The notes: generated from the sequence alone by a model not told the origin. A DNA stretch of 8,460 nucleotides from JBGSYJ01 sp041748075 (GCA_041748075.1 JBGTDX010000157.1:1-8460); one strand, 5' to 3'. Positions 1 through 6,135 are shown, counted from the stretch's first letter. Made by a program: numbers and translations.

Positions 1-366
1 CGCCTCGCGCAGCAGGCGGTGGCGCGTCGACGGCTGTGCCATCAGGGCGATCGAGGGGAACTTGAGCGCCACCTGGCGGCCGAGCTTTTCGTCGTTCGCG
101 AGCCAGACTTCTCCCATGCCTCCGGCGCCCAACCGACGGACGAGGCGGTAGTGAGAGAGGACAGCGCGGGGCGCAAGTCCCTCCGCGACGGTCGCCGCAT
201 CGCCCCCGATCAGGGTCGGGGTTTCGGAAGCGAGCATCGACTCGACCTCCCGACGAAGCGAAGAGTCGCCACCGCACGCAGCTTCGAGCCAGCTGCCGCG
301 CTTTTCAGCCGCTACCTCGCACGCGGCTCGGAAGATCTCCTCGACCCGCCGCTGGTGCTCATCCAT
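1..366 (-). CDS. Serine/threonine protein kinase, N-terminal part (cut by window edge)
   Basis: This is the first 122 residues of a Hanks-type protein kinase; the rest lies beyond the left edge. The start ATG (366-364) has GGAGG four bases upstream. Residues 1-60 form the leader common before such kinases in Acidobacteriota, Gemmatimonadota and Myxococcota (a 'V-E-x-x-F-x-A-A' helix, then EAACGGD and LRREVESMLA). The kinase domain starts near residue 73 (YRLVRRLGAGGMGEVWLA) with a complete glycine-rich loop at 79-87. The ATP-binding lysine is K102 in VALK. The catalytic loop is not in the window. It phosphorylates protein Ser/Thr residues; target unknown. It is not cassette-like: it is large, and no attC lies directly behind its start. 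It probably marks the chromosomal flank at the distal end of the array. No start alternative looks better. Confidence 0.93.
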   Translation of the reverse strand, partial: MDEHQRRVEEIFRAACEVAAEKRGSWLEAACGGDSSLRREVESMLASETPTLIGGDAATVAEGLAPRAVLSHYRLVRRLGAGGMGEVWLANDEKLGRQVALKFPSIALMAQPSTRHRLLREA

Positions 367-687
367 CGAGCCTCCCTTCGAGCACGCAGCCATCCCGAGA
401 CGGAAGATATGTCGTATGGGAAACTTCCGGATGCGGCGGATCCCGGCCTGGATACTGCTCGCTCAGGGACCATCGGTCACGGGTTCCGGGTCCGATTCGG
501 CCCTGGAGGCTGATCGCGTTTCGCTGCGGCGACATTCGAGTAAGAAGCCATGATACTGCACGCTCGTGGCGTCGGCCGCTGATGTTTGAAGGGCTGAGGC
601 GCCGGACTACATATCACATCAGCATTGGTGGTTGATCGCACCGGCCAGGCTCTGAGACGAATCCCTTCTTCGCTCTCCGGGTTCTGG
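367..687. other. Spacer between kinase and array; no gene recognised
   Basis: About 320 bases with no convincing coding sequence on either strand. Open frames here lack a ribosome binding site and any recognisable family. The NTF2-VOC gene ends at 688 within an inverted repeat (TGGTC at 687-691, GACCA at 700-704 approximately), and its last codons contain GTCTGAC, which could be a worn R'' core site. Around 629-648 the plus strand reads GGTTGATCGCACCGGCC, a weak match to the attC left arm GGTTCACCGGC with five extra bases. I see no intact attC, so the final cassette's site is lost, degenerate or unrecognised. The kinase promoter should also lie here but I cannot place it. Confidence 0.4.
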
Positions 688-1557
688 TCACTTGTCAGAC
701 CATACCGCGAGTTCGTTGCCGCTCGGGTCTTTGAAGTGGAACCGCCGGCCACCAGGGAACTCAAACGGCTCCTGCGTAATCTCGCCACCAGCTTCACGAA
801 CCGCAGCGAGGCTCCGTTCGAGATCGTTGGAGTACAGGATGACCAGCGGACCACCCGGCGAGACGTCTGGTTCCAGCCGGAATCCTCCGGCCTCTCCATC
901 CTCTCCCTGTCTCTGGATGCCGGCGTAAGTGGGTCCGTAGTCGTTGAACCCCCAGTCAAACGCCGCAGCATAGAAGCGCTTTGACTCGGCCATGTTGGTT
1001 ACGCCGAACTCGATGTAGTCGATGGCATGGTGCAGGCGGCTCTCATCTTTCATGTTGGTTGACTCCTCTCCGTGTTCGATCGCGTCCTGGTTCACCGTCG
1101 ACTCGTGCGCGTAGATGATCTTCCACTCTTCCGCCCGCCACTGCCACAGCGCGGAAATCCCGAAGCGTGTGTTCCGCATCGTGCCGTCCGGCAGAGTGCG
1201 GCGTGACGTCAGGAAGTACGTGACCATCACGAGCCCCGGCGCCGGCATGCGGAACTCCGGCTCCCCGACCACCGTATAGACGACGTCCGTCTTTCCGCCC
1301 TGCCACCACTGCCGCTGCTGGTCGAGCAGAGCGTCCCAACCGACGATCGGCTGGTCGTTGATCACGAACATCAGGTTCGGGTCACGCGCGTAGTACGAGA
1401 TGTGCTTCTCGGCGTCGTGCTCATTCGCGGCCTCCTGCATCGCCTCGAAGAGCGGCATGATCTCCGCTCTCGCCCTGGCGAGGTCGTCTGGCGGTGGGGT
1501 GGCGAGCGAGATCAGCGGCGTTACGAGAAGCAGAAAAAACGTGAGCCATGTCTTCAT
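688..1557 (-). CDS. Secreted NTF2-like (SnoaL/DUF4440) domain fused to a VOC domain
   Basis: A 289-residue product. Start ATG at 1557-1555 has GAGG nine bases upstream; the open frame continues to a TTG at 1566 but that is less likely. Residues 1-19 are a signal peptide (hydrophobic FFLLLVTPLISLA, then a proline-rich start). Residues about 25-155 form an NTF2-like/DUF4440 fold (NEHDAEKHISYYARDP, then the FGISALWQWRAEEWKIIYAHEST strand pair). From about 175 to the end is a complete VOC (glyoxalase/bleomycin-resistance fold) domain: IDYIEFGVTNMAESKRFYAA to FKDPSGNELAVWSD. The two halves normally occur as separate genes. Here an internal ATG at 1053-1051, preceded by GGAGAGGAG, would give a free VOC protein of 121 residues with the usual length of that family. 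So this may be two genes joined by loss of a stop. Fusion as one exported protein would also send the VOC domain out of the cytoplasm, which is odd. Confidence 0.82.
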   Translation of the reverse strand: MKTWLTFFLLLVTPLISLATPPPDDLARARAEIMPLFEAMQEAANEHDAEKHISYYARDPNLMFVINDQPIVGWDALLDQQRQWWQGGKTDVVYTVVGEPEFRMPAPGLVMVTYFLTSRRTLPDGTMRNTRFGISALWQWRAEEWKIIYAHESTVNQDAIEHGEESTNMKDESRLHHAIDYIEFGVTNMAESKRFYAAAFDWGFNDYGPTYAGIQRQGEDGEAGGFRLEPDVSPGGPLVILYSNDLERSLAAVREAGGEITQEPFEFPGGRRFHFKDPSGNELAVWSDK

Positions 1558-1634
1558 GCGGTTCAACCTCGACTCGGTTTTTATGGTTGTGGACTTCGAC
1601 AGCGCGGCGGCACGTCAACTTGCGTCAGCCGGCC

Positions 1635-1685
1635 GCCCAATGTTCCTGCGGCTCACCGGCACGAACCGCACGGCGAGTAGTATAG
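1635..1685 (-). repeat. attC left-arm half-site (L'/R') with TATACT motif and hairpin
   Basis: A member of the inter-gene repeat family. On the plus strand it has a worn R' core GCCCAAT (1635-1641), then TGCGGCTC-ACCGGCAC-GAACCGCA (1647-1670, a stem with one mismatch), then AGTATAG (1679-1685), which is CTATACT on the gene strand. It lies between the aph-like gene (stop at 1707) and the NTF2-VOC gene. No R''/L'' arm is visible: only about 20 bases separate it from the aph stop. So this is a half-site and the aph cassette probably cannot be excised with it. Confidence 0.75.
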
Positions 1686-1706
1686 AGGTGGAAGGCGGCT
1701 AATTTC

Positions 1707-2492
1707 TCAGAAGAACTCGTCCACCAATTGATAGTACGAAACCTTCTCGGCATCGACATCATCGATTCCGTAGGCATCAAAGAATTCGTCGGCAAACTGA
1801 CCTCCGAAGTTGCTTTTGATGCTTCGTGCAGCAAGCGCGAGGTCCTGGTATCGATCCGCTCGCCCGCACCTGCTGCAATCTACGAAACCGCGGAACGTCC
1901 CTTCGTCAAAGATCACGTTCGGCAGGCACGCATCACCATGTGTTACCACGATATCCTCGGATACGGGCCGCTTCCGGTCCAGCTGGCCCAATAGCTCAAT
2001 TGCGGAACAGCCGAGCCGCTCGACATCAAAGTCAGATTCATCGACGCGGCCGGCCAGCGCTCGAGCACGCGCAGCCCGAAGCACCTGCTCGAGCGTTTGG
2101 TCGAATGGGCATTCGCCGGGGTCGATCGAATGCAGCTTACGCAACTCGAGCGCGAACTGGATTGTTACCTGCCGCCGGAAACGTGCTGGCACCTCGGCCG
2201 CGTTCATCCCAGGCAAGCCCTCGATCAGCAGATATGAACAGTCTGTATCGACGGAAAACCCAAGCACCGAGGGAACCGGAGCTCTCCCTGCAATCCAGCG
2301 AAGGCGATCGTGCTCGGCTTTCAGTTCTGATGTATCGACGCCGGCAGCCGCCTTCAAAAACAATGTCGGCATTTCGGGAGAGACGAGCCGGTAAACCATG
2401 GACGTGGATCGGCCGATCGCCACCTCCTCAGGCTCGTAGCCGCGGATCTGTGGCAGCACCTGTTTCAATGCGGTGAAATCGATCAAAGTCAC
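1707..2492 (-). CDS. APH(3')-type aminoglycoside O-phosphotransferase
   Basis: A 261-residue protein that by family would transfer the ATP gamma-phosphate to the 3'-OH of kanamycin/neomycin-type aminoglycosides in the cytoplasm. Family length is about 264. Visible: ATP lysine K47 (LFLK) and its likely partner E60; the Brenner motif VVTHGDACLPN with catalytic D187 and metal ligand N192; the metal-binding GFVDCSR with D205; ADRYQDLALA; and the conserved end YYQLVDEFF, whose terminal carboxylate helps bind drug in APH(3') enzymes. From memory the last third resembles APH(3')-II closely, but it is clearly not the same protein. The start is GTG at 2492-2490 with AGGTGG nine bases upstream; an upstream ATG (2663) would only translate the repeat. 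It sits directly after an attC left arm, as a cassette gene should. All key residues are present, so it is probably active; substrate range is untested. A related kinase for another substrate is the main alternative. Confidence 0.9.
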   Translation of the reverse strand: MTLIDFTALKQVLPQIRGYEPEEVAIGRSTSMVYRLVSPEMPTLFLKAAAGVDTSELKAEHDRLRWIAGRAPVPSVLGFSVDTDCSYLLIEGLPGMNAAEVPARFRRQVTIQFALELRKLHSIDPGECPFDQTLEQVLRAARARALAGRVDESDFDVERLGCSAIELLGQLDRKRPVSEDIVVTHGDACLPNVIFDEGTFRGFVDCSRCGRADRYQDLALAARSIKSNFGGQFADEFFDAYGIDDVDAEKVSYYQLVDEFF

Positions 2493-2503
2493 CGGATCCA
2501 GCC

Positions 2504-2554
2504 ACCTGAGGTTCCGGCGGTTCACCGGCGCGAACCGCACGAATTGAAGTATAG
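2504..2554 (-). other. attC left arm (L'/R'), partner of the right arm at 2995-3021
   Basis: Plus strand: worn R' core ACCTGAG (2504-2510), stem GCGGTTC (2517-2523) and GAACCGC (2532-2538) around ACCGGCGC, then AGTATAG (2548-2554). The right arm is CGTGTCCGATTCAACC (2995-3010) with R'' core GTTAGCC (3015-3021). That right arm aligns without gaps to the right arm of the intact site at 7380-7479, including the two extra bases expected to bulge out. Together the arms define one attC about 518 bases long, stretched by the nested palindrome and other sequence between them. The aph GTG lies 11 bases beyond the core. Confidence 0.65.
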
Positions 2555-2666
2555 CGGTCGCGGAGTGGTTGCCGGCGGGTTGGTGTCCAGTGCGCAAACT
2601 GGGGCACGACATCCCAGTCTGAGCGTCGCGCGCGAAGCGGTCTTGACCAGACGTAGTTTTCACACC

Positions 2667-2877
2667 GCGCGCGCAGGCGCGCCATACAGTCTAGCCCCGG
2701 GCTCTGCCCGGGGATTTCGTTTGCGCGGAAATCTCGCGCGGCCGCGAAGGCGGCCGCTCCAGGGCATTTGTTTCCTTTTAAATCTGGAGCGACCGCCTTC
2801 GCGGCCGCGTTTCTCTCTTTCCAGCGCCTACCCCGGGCAGAGCCCGGGGCCACGTTGTTGAGCGCGCCTTCGCGCGC
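2667..2877. repeat. 211-bp nested palindromic element
   Basis: Three nested arm pairs match in order. GCGCGCGCAGGCGCGC (2667-2682) pairs with 2862-2877 (15 of 16). A perfect 20-bp arm (2694-2713, core CCCCGGGCTCTGCCCGGGG) pairs with 2831-2850, and each of these arms is itself self-complementary. A 25-bp arm (2738-2762, containing GCGGCCGCGAAGGCGGCC) pairs with 2784-2808 with one mismatch. The centre (2763-2783) is AT-richer. It resembles a MITE or a REP-type doublet; no target-site duplication is obvious. It sits in the loop of the stretched attC. The right outer arm alone (2861-2879) also forms a GC-rich hairpin. There is no coding sequence I believe in across it. Confidence 0.8.
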
Positions 2878-3003
2878 TCTCGCATGGACGGCGACCGAAG
2901 CCCGAAACGTTCGAACCTTAGCCTCGACTTGGCGGATGAACGGATCCTTGCCATCGAGATACGCCTGGCGGTCTGGACACAGCAACGCGCGGTTCGTGTC
3001 CGA
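2878..3003 (-). pseudogene. Possible gene fragment inside a split attC
   Basis: Just past the attC right arm, the minus strand reads in one frame ESDTNRALLCPDRQAYLDG and on through KDPFIRQVEAKVRTFRAS, with a stop (TAA of the attC core) immediately upstream and the palindrome downstream. The composition looks protein-like and it has no start or ribosome binding site. By analogy with the DUF1801 and methyltransferase remnants in the same array it may be a 5'-truncated gene. I do not recognise the family, and chance openness in GC-rich DNA is quite possible. The same frame stays open through the palindrome to 2428, which says little in such DNA. Confidence 0.3.
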
Positions 3004-3021
3004 TTCAACCTCTGGTTAGCC
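2995..3021 (-). other. attC right arm (R''/L'') behind the secreted-protein gene
   Basis: On the gene strand the core GGCTAAC follows the stop codon of the secreted-protein gene (TAG, 3026-3024) by two bases. The arm that follows, GGTTGAATCGGACACG, corresponds to GGTTGCACCGGACGCG in the intact site at 7380-7479, with the same two extra bases. This is the position and order expected for a cassette end. Its matching left arm is about 450 bases away at 2504-2538. Confidence 0.7.
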
Positions 3022-3023
3022 GC

Positions 3024-3461
3024 CTACCTCGCCGGTACGACCGCCTCCGTATACGTCGGCAGCCATGCTTCCGATCTCTGGCGGCTCACGATTACACCGT
3101 CGCGCGTGACGGTCACAATCGTCTCGGCTCGATGCCTGTCGATGATACGCGCACCGAACATCACCGTGAGAGGGCCGAACGTCGTCATCGTTTCACCCGT
3201 CTCGCCGGGAGTTATGACGATATCCGGAGGCCCGAAGACCTTCCGGCTTCCCGGCTCCGCGAACACGACAGTTTTACATCGGTACGTCCCAGGAACCGGA
3301 CGGGCGAGCAGATGGATAGGATCTTCGGTAACGGGCCGAATGGTGGTTCGGATCTCGAGAGCCGGCGCGTTGCTCCGAAGGAGCGAAGGCGGAACGGACA
3401 TCCCCATCAGGAAGAGTGAAGACGCCAGGAGGACAAAAAGGACCGTTGATCTGGTACGCAT
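3024..3461 (-). CDS. Small secreted protein of unknown function
   Basis: A 145-residue protein. Start ATG (3461-3459) has GAGGTGA four to five bases upstream. Residues 1-22 are a signal peptide (two arginines, then VLFVLLASSLFLMG). The mature part is rich in beta-strand and threonine/valine: about 45-70 (HLLARPVPGTYRCKTVVFAE), 80-90 (PPDIVITPGETGE), and 100-130 with alternating hydrophobic strands (TVMFGARIIDRHRAETIVTVTRDG). This suggests a periplasmic beta-sandwich. One cysteine, no lipobox, no catalytic motif recognised. It begins 68 bases after the hydrolase gene with no attC between, so the two may share one cassette and transcript. Its stop lies two bases from an attC core. I cannot assign a family. 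Confidence 0.82.
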   Translation of the reverse strand: MRTRSTVLFVLLASSLFLMGMSVPPSLLRSNAPALEIRTTIRPVTEDPIHLLARPVPGTYRCKTVVFAEPGSRKVFGPPDIVITPGETGETMTTFGPLTVMFGARIIDRHRAETIVTVTRDGVIVSRQRSEAWLPTYTEAVVPAR

Positions 3462-3529
3462 ACGTCACCTCAGGAACTTGGACGGGTGGGGACGTGCGAC
3501 GTTACCAGGAAGCCCAACCAGTCCGGCTC

Positions 3530-4543
3530 CTACGTGCCACTGCTTCGTGCCTCGCTGATCACGACGCGTATGGCCTCGATCACCTTGTCGGGTGCAGACC
3601 AGTGAATGAAGTGGTCGCTGTCCTCCACGACCTCGTGCCGGCTGTTCGTCGAGAGCGCCGCCAGGCTGTCCTGCATCTCCCCCCAGACACGCATGTACTC
3701 CCGCGACCACTCGGGCCGCCAATTCGGCGGCTCACCGGGTCCGAACCTGCCCGCACTCAGGAGATAGACCGGGAGGTCACCGAGGCTGGCAGCCTGTACA
3801 GCAAAGCCGTTTGTCAGAACGGCTTCCTCGATCTCGTCCATGTTCGTTCTGGTGGAGCGAGGAAGAAATGCCCTGAGTGCCTCACGCTCGTGTGCGGAAA
3901 AACTGCTGGGCACGGGGACGTCGCCACCGATGAGTCGCTGCACCCCGATCGTGCTCATCACCCGTCCGATATTGCGTACGAAGGAGGGCGGAACGAATGC
4001 GGTACGGATCTCTTCCGGCAGGTGGTCGAGCGTTGCAGGATGAGAGGCGTCAACCAGCACGAGCCCGGCCACCCGATCGGGATTCGTAAGGGCGAACTGT
4101 ACGGCATGCTGCCCGCCAAGAGAGTGGCCGACGAGGATCACAGGACCCGGGGTGCCGGTCTTCTCCAGGAGGATCGCCAGTTCGGAAACCGCCTGAGCGC
4201 CCGACCGAGGGCGGGGGCCGCGCTCGCTCCAGAGGATACCCGCGCGATCGTACGAGCACACGCGCGTGGTGCGGGCAAGTTGCGCCTGGATCGGGCGCCA
4301 TGACAGTGAGCCCCACGGGCCAGCTCCAGACTCCAGGACAACGGTAGGGCTGCCTTCTCCAACGCACTGCCAGTGCAGACGGTAGCCACCGATGTCCACC
4401 AGCTCACCCGGTGGGGATATTCGACGGTTCGCGAGCCATCCGGCGCCGGTTTCGTAGACGATCCCCACGATCGGGATGGCGACGAGCAGGACGCCCACGC
4501 TGAGTGCGATTCGCCGCATCCATCGGGAAGCTCGTGATCTCAC
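3530..4543 (-). CDS. Membrane-anchored alpha/beta hydrolase
   Basis: A 337-residue alpha/beta-hydrolase-fold enzyme. Start is GTG at 4543-4541 with AGGAGG seven bases upstream; the open frame extends to 4627 but that would translate the attC. Residues 12-32 are a single membrane segment (IALSVGVLLVAIPIVGIVY) after arginines, placing the enzyme domain outside the cytoplasm. The fold begins near 50 (VDIGGYRLHWQCVGEGSP), with the oxyanion strand VVLESGAGPWGS (68-79), the nucleophile elbow VGHSLGGQ with S141, and the catalytic histidine H311 in EDSDHFIHW. The acidic member is not certain. The lid region (about 175-250) is helical. Likely an esterase or related hydrolase; substrate cannot be told. 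The gene starts about 50 bases after an attC core, as expected for a cassette, and is unusually long for one. Confidence 0.9.
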   Translation of the reverse strand: MRSRASRWMRRIALSVGVLLVAIPIVGIVYETGAGWLANRRISPPGELVDIGGYRLHWQCVGEGSPTVVLESGAGPWGSLSWRPIQAQLARTTRVCSYDRAGILWSERGPRPRSGAQAVSELAILLEKTGTPGPVILVGHSLGGQHAVQFALTNPDRVAGLVLVDASHPATLDHLPEEIRTAFVPPSFVRNIGRVMSTIGVQRLIGGDVPVPSSFSAHEREALRAFLPRSTRTNMDEIEEAVLTNGFAVQAASLGDLPVYLLSAGRFGPGEPPNWRPEWSREYMRVWGEMQDSLAALSTNSRHEVVEDSDHFIHWSAPDKVIEAIRVVISEARSSGT

Positions 4544-4592
4544 TATTCGGCCTCCTGATTCAGGGGTGGATTCAGAGCGGCCGCGCTGAGCA

Positions 4593-4750
4593 GCCGAACG
4601 TTCCTGCCACCGGCACGAACCGCACACGCAGAGTATAGCGTCCGCGAGGTGAACTCCGTCGTCAGGTCGGATGAGTCAAACGGGGCGAAAAGAGGACCGC
4701 AGACGGGACATCACGACGCGCTCGGCGTCCGGTGCAGCGTTGAGTCAGGC
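4593..4750 (-). other. attC recombination site, long-loop family (158 bp)
   Basis: Cores are GCCGAAC (4593-4599, R') and GTCAGGC (4744-4750, R''). The right arm GGCGTCCGGTGCAG (4724-4737) pairs with the left arm CTGCCACCGGCAC (4604-4616) around a CCGGTG core; four bases (GGTT) found in sister sites are missing from the left arm. AGTATAG occurs at 4632-4638 as in the other repeats. The preceding gene's TGA (4745-4747) lies inside R'', a usual feature of cassettes. The loop (4640-4720) contains no gene I recognise. Confidence 0.75.
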
Positions 4751-5268
4751 CTCAGAGTGCGCGCGTTGGTGCCCGTGGGGTCGAGGCAAGTGAATCACGT
4801 GCTTGCGAAAATTGAGCACCGTGCCGGACATTGCGTCGGTGACGACAAATGCAATCGGAAGCTCTGGCTCGGCGTCCAAAACGACCTTGCACTGAAATCC
4901 GCGGGATTCGAGAAACGCTGCCGCGCGTTTGGCGCTTCTCTCTGGATCACTCGCGACAATACCGATGCTGGCAGAGGGAGAGCCAGCTTTTCCATGACTT
5001 CGGGAGACGGGTGATTGATGATGGTGCCGTCCCACATGATCGATCGAAGAACGCCGCCTGTGTTGAACTGGAAGCGCTCACGAAGGCCATGCTCCCGCAG
5101 AAGGGCAACCACGGCGTCTTTAGCCTCAGGCGACGCCGCTGAAAAAATGCGAGATCCTGAGTCCGGAAAAGGGAGCGGATTGCGACCCGTGGCTAGCAAG
5201 AATGTCCACGTGGCGAGACCGGTGAGCAAGAGGACGGCGACCACGAGCAACCACACAGGTACGAACAT
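4745..5268 (-). pseudogene. Membrane-anchored protein of unknown function, apparent -1 base frameshift
   Basis: The ATG (5268-5266) has GGAG six bases upstream and opens MFVPVWLLVVAVLLLTG, a membrane anchor at residues 4-27. The frame is protein-like through IINHPSPEVMEK (about residue 93), then becomes low-complexity and ends at 4795. The next frame carries a convincing continuation: SIGIVASDPERSAKRAAAF, LESRGFQCKVVLDAEPELP, IAFVVTDAMSGTVLNFRK, ending at 4745. The switch fits the A4 run at 4988-4991 (GGAAAAGC on the gene strand); with one more A the two parts join as one frame of 174 residues. The distal stop lies inside the attC R'' core, which supports it as the original end. So either a real one-base deletion, a sequencing error, or slippage. 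The translated part after the anchor is cytoplasm- or periplasm-facing with a ferredoxin-like alternation; family unknown. Confidence 0.72.
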
Positions 5269-5319
5269 CGTTTCTCCGTTCGATTCGACTGGTCCTGAGG
5301 TCTACCGAGCGCTTTGGTT

Positions 5320-5326
5320 GTTAGCT
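5320..5326 (-). other. attC R'' core only, behind the 64-residue gene
   Basis: On the gene strand AGCTAACAACC directly contains the stop TAA of the small membrane protein. It is followed by an arm-like AAAGCGCTCGG, as in a typical R''/L''. No complementary left arm or R' core is found before the next gene starts at 5268, about 50 bases on. So this site looks truncated, and the two genes around it may now move as one. Confidence 0.5.
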
Positions 5327-5515
5327 GGCCGGTGGGCCGTTGCCTCCGGTACGGGCCCTTCTGGCGCTCGCGATGGCGATCACCAGGAACACAGTGCCGG
5401 ACCCGAGAAACACAGCATTCGGTCCCTCACCTTTGAGAACGGGAATGAGGGCGGCGATGAAGGAAATGATGCTGGTAGCGGCAAACAACCAGACACCCGC
5501 CCTCTGTTTAGTCAT
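5321..5515 (-). CDS. Small two-helix membrane protein
   Basis: A 64-residue protein with a textbook AGGAGG site five bases before ATG (5515-5513). Two membrane segments are visible: about 8-26 (VWLFAATSIISFIAALIPV) and 33-50 (NAVFLGSGTVFLVIAIAS), joined by a short KGEGPN loop, then a basic RRARTGG tail. The stop TAA is part of an attC core. No family recognised; such tiny membrane proteins are common in cassettes. Function unknown. Confidence 0.85.
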   Translation of the reverse strand: MTKQRAGVWLFAATSIISFIAALIPVLKGEGPNAVFLGSGTVFLVIAIASARRARTGGNGPPAS

Positions 5516-5540
5516 AATTGCCTCCTGTGTTTCGCCGTCC

Positions 5541-5591
5541 GGCTAACGTTCCTGCGGTTCACCGGCGCGAACCGCACGCCCAATAGTATAG
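5541..5591 (-). repeat. attC left-arm half-site (L'/R') with TATACT motif and hairpin
   Basis: The best-kept copy of the repeat: R' core GGCTAAC (5541-5547), a perfect stem TGCGGTTC (5553-5560) and GAACCGCA (5569-5576) around ACCGGCGC, then AGTATAG (5585-5591). It lies 26 bases before the start of the 64-residue gene. To its right, only about 60 bases separate it from the complete attC at 5654-5716, with no right arm and no gene. It therefore looks like the stump of a lost cassette. Confidence 0.75.
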
Positions 5592-5653
5592 AGCTGGAGA
5601 CATAGCAACTTCGCTGGATCAGACAATCCAGAGTGTAGTGGCTGAAAATGTCT

Positions 5654-5716
5654 GCCTAACGCTCCGCATCAGCGGCGGCGCGCAGCGCCGTCCGCTGCTG
5701 CATGCTGTTGTTAGGC
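5654..5716 (-). other. attC recombination site, compact canonical form (63 bp)
   Basis: Cores GCCTAAC (5654-5660) and GTTAGGC (5710-5716) are perfect inverted matches to the consensus. The right arm GCCGTCCGCTGCTGC (5687-5701) pairs with GCATCAGCGGCGGC (5666-5679) with one unpaired extra base and one mismatch; an inner CGGCG/CGCCG stem closes the loop. The extra base on the right arm gives the orientation: same as the minus-strand genes. It follows the stop of the truncated methyltransferase by 10 bases. It lacks the TATACT motif and the sequence arms of the other sites, so it is of a different lineage. Confidence 0.9.
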
Positions 5717-5726
5717 AGTGCAGTCA

Positions 5727-6107
5727 TCAGTTCACCGTTCCACGAACCGCCCACGCTCTAGCGGTGAGGGCGATCGTTCCGTCTGGTGCTCGCCGCAACG
5801 TGCCCTCAAGCGTCCGTGCCAAAAGTGCACGGCGATCGGCGTCAAGCGATGCGACGTACGATGGAGCGGGACCCGTTCCTCCAAGGAGGGGGCGCCAGTA
5901 ATCATCGAAGCTGGCGAACACCGTGGGGATCTCGATCGGGTCGCAGCGCACGTCACCAAGACCGCCGCCGCGGAACAGTGCCGTCAGTGCATCGCGTCGA
6001 CAGAGAGGGAACCGGTTGCCTTCGTCGAGCTCCCGGGCCGCCGAGTCCACTTCCGCTGCTGCATCCCAGAAGCCGCGCAAGAACTCCATCCCGTCACTGT
6101 AGTCCCT
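5727..6107 (-). pseudogene. 5'-truncated class I SAM-dependent methyltransferase
   Basis: The last 126 residues of a methyltransferase: DYSDGMEFLRGFWDAA, then LDEGNRFPLCRRDALTALF, PTVFASFDDYWRPLLGG, GPAPSYVASLD and DGTIALTARAWAVRG. This run is characteristic of the C-terminal part of a Methyltransf_11-type family of about 250-270 residues. The whole SAM-binding Rossmann part is absent, so it cannot bind SAM. The 5' break is near 6107, where the sequence changes to an attC right arm. An in-frame ATG exists (GMEF) but has no ribosome binding site that I trust. The longer open frame up to 6251 runs antisense-frame through the VOC gene and is not real. Its own attC follows directly. Confidence 0.85.
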
Positions 6108-6108
6108 T

Positions 6109-6135
6109 GCCGTCCCGTGCAGCGGCTCATTCAAC
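6109..6135 (-). other. attC right-arm half-site (R''/L'') behind the VOC gene
   Basis: On the plus strand 6110-6124 reads CGTCCCGTGCAGCG, which differs by one base from CGTCCGGTGCAGCG in the right arm of the attC at 4593-4750. It directly follows the VOC stop (TGA, 6133-6131), as R''/L'' does elsewhere, though the core itself is worn (GGTTGAA against GCCTGAC). No left arm follows; instead the truncated methyltransferase begins. So an attC was cut at the loop. Confidence 0.6.

Noticed and set aside
1810..2476. Long plus-strand open frames of 194 and 216 residues.
   Set aside because: They lie antisense to the aph-like gene, which has a full family signature. Their composition is that of shadow frames in GC-rich DNA.
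2493..2663. Upstream ATG that would lengthen the aph product to 318 residues.
   Set aside because: It would translate the attC repeat, has no homology to APH, and the GTG at 2492 has a ribosome binding site and gives the family length.
2860..2879. GC-rich hairpin as a transcription terminator.
   Set aside because: No T-run follows on either strand and it is better explained as the outer arm of the nested palindrome.
2428..2985. A 185-residue minus-strand open frame across the palindrome.
   Set aside because: It translates the palindromic arms into repetitive Arg/Ala/Pro text and runs into the attC and aph start. Only its first 40 residues look protein-like, so only that part is listed, at low confidence.
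4795..5268. The 157-residue reading ending at 4795 as the native protein.
   Set aside because: Its last 60 residues lack protein-like pattern, while the adjacent frame has it and ends inside the attC core.
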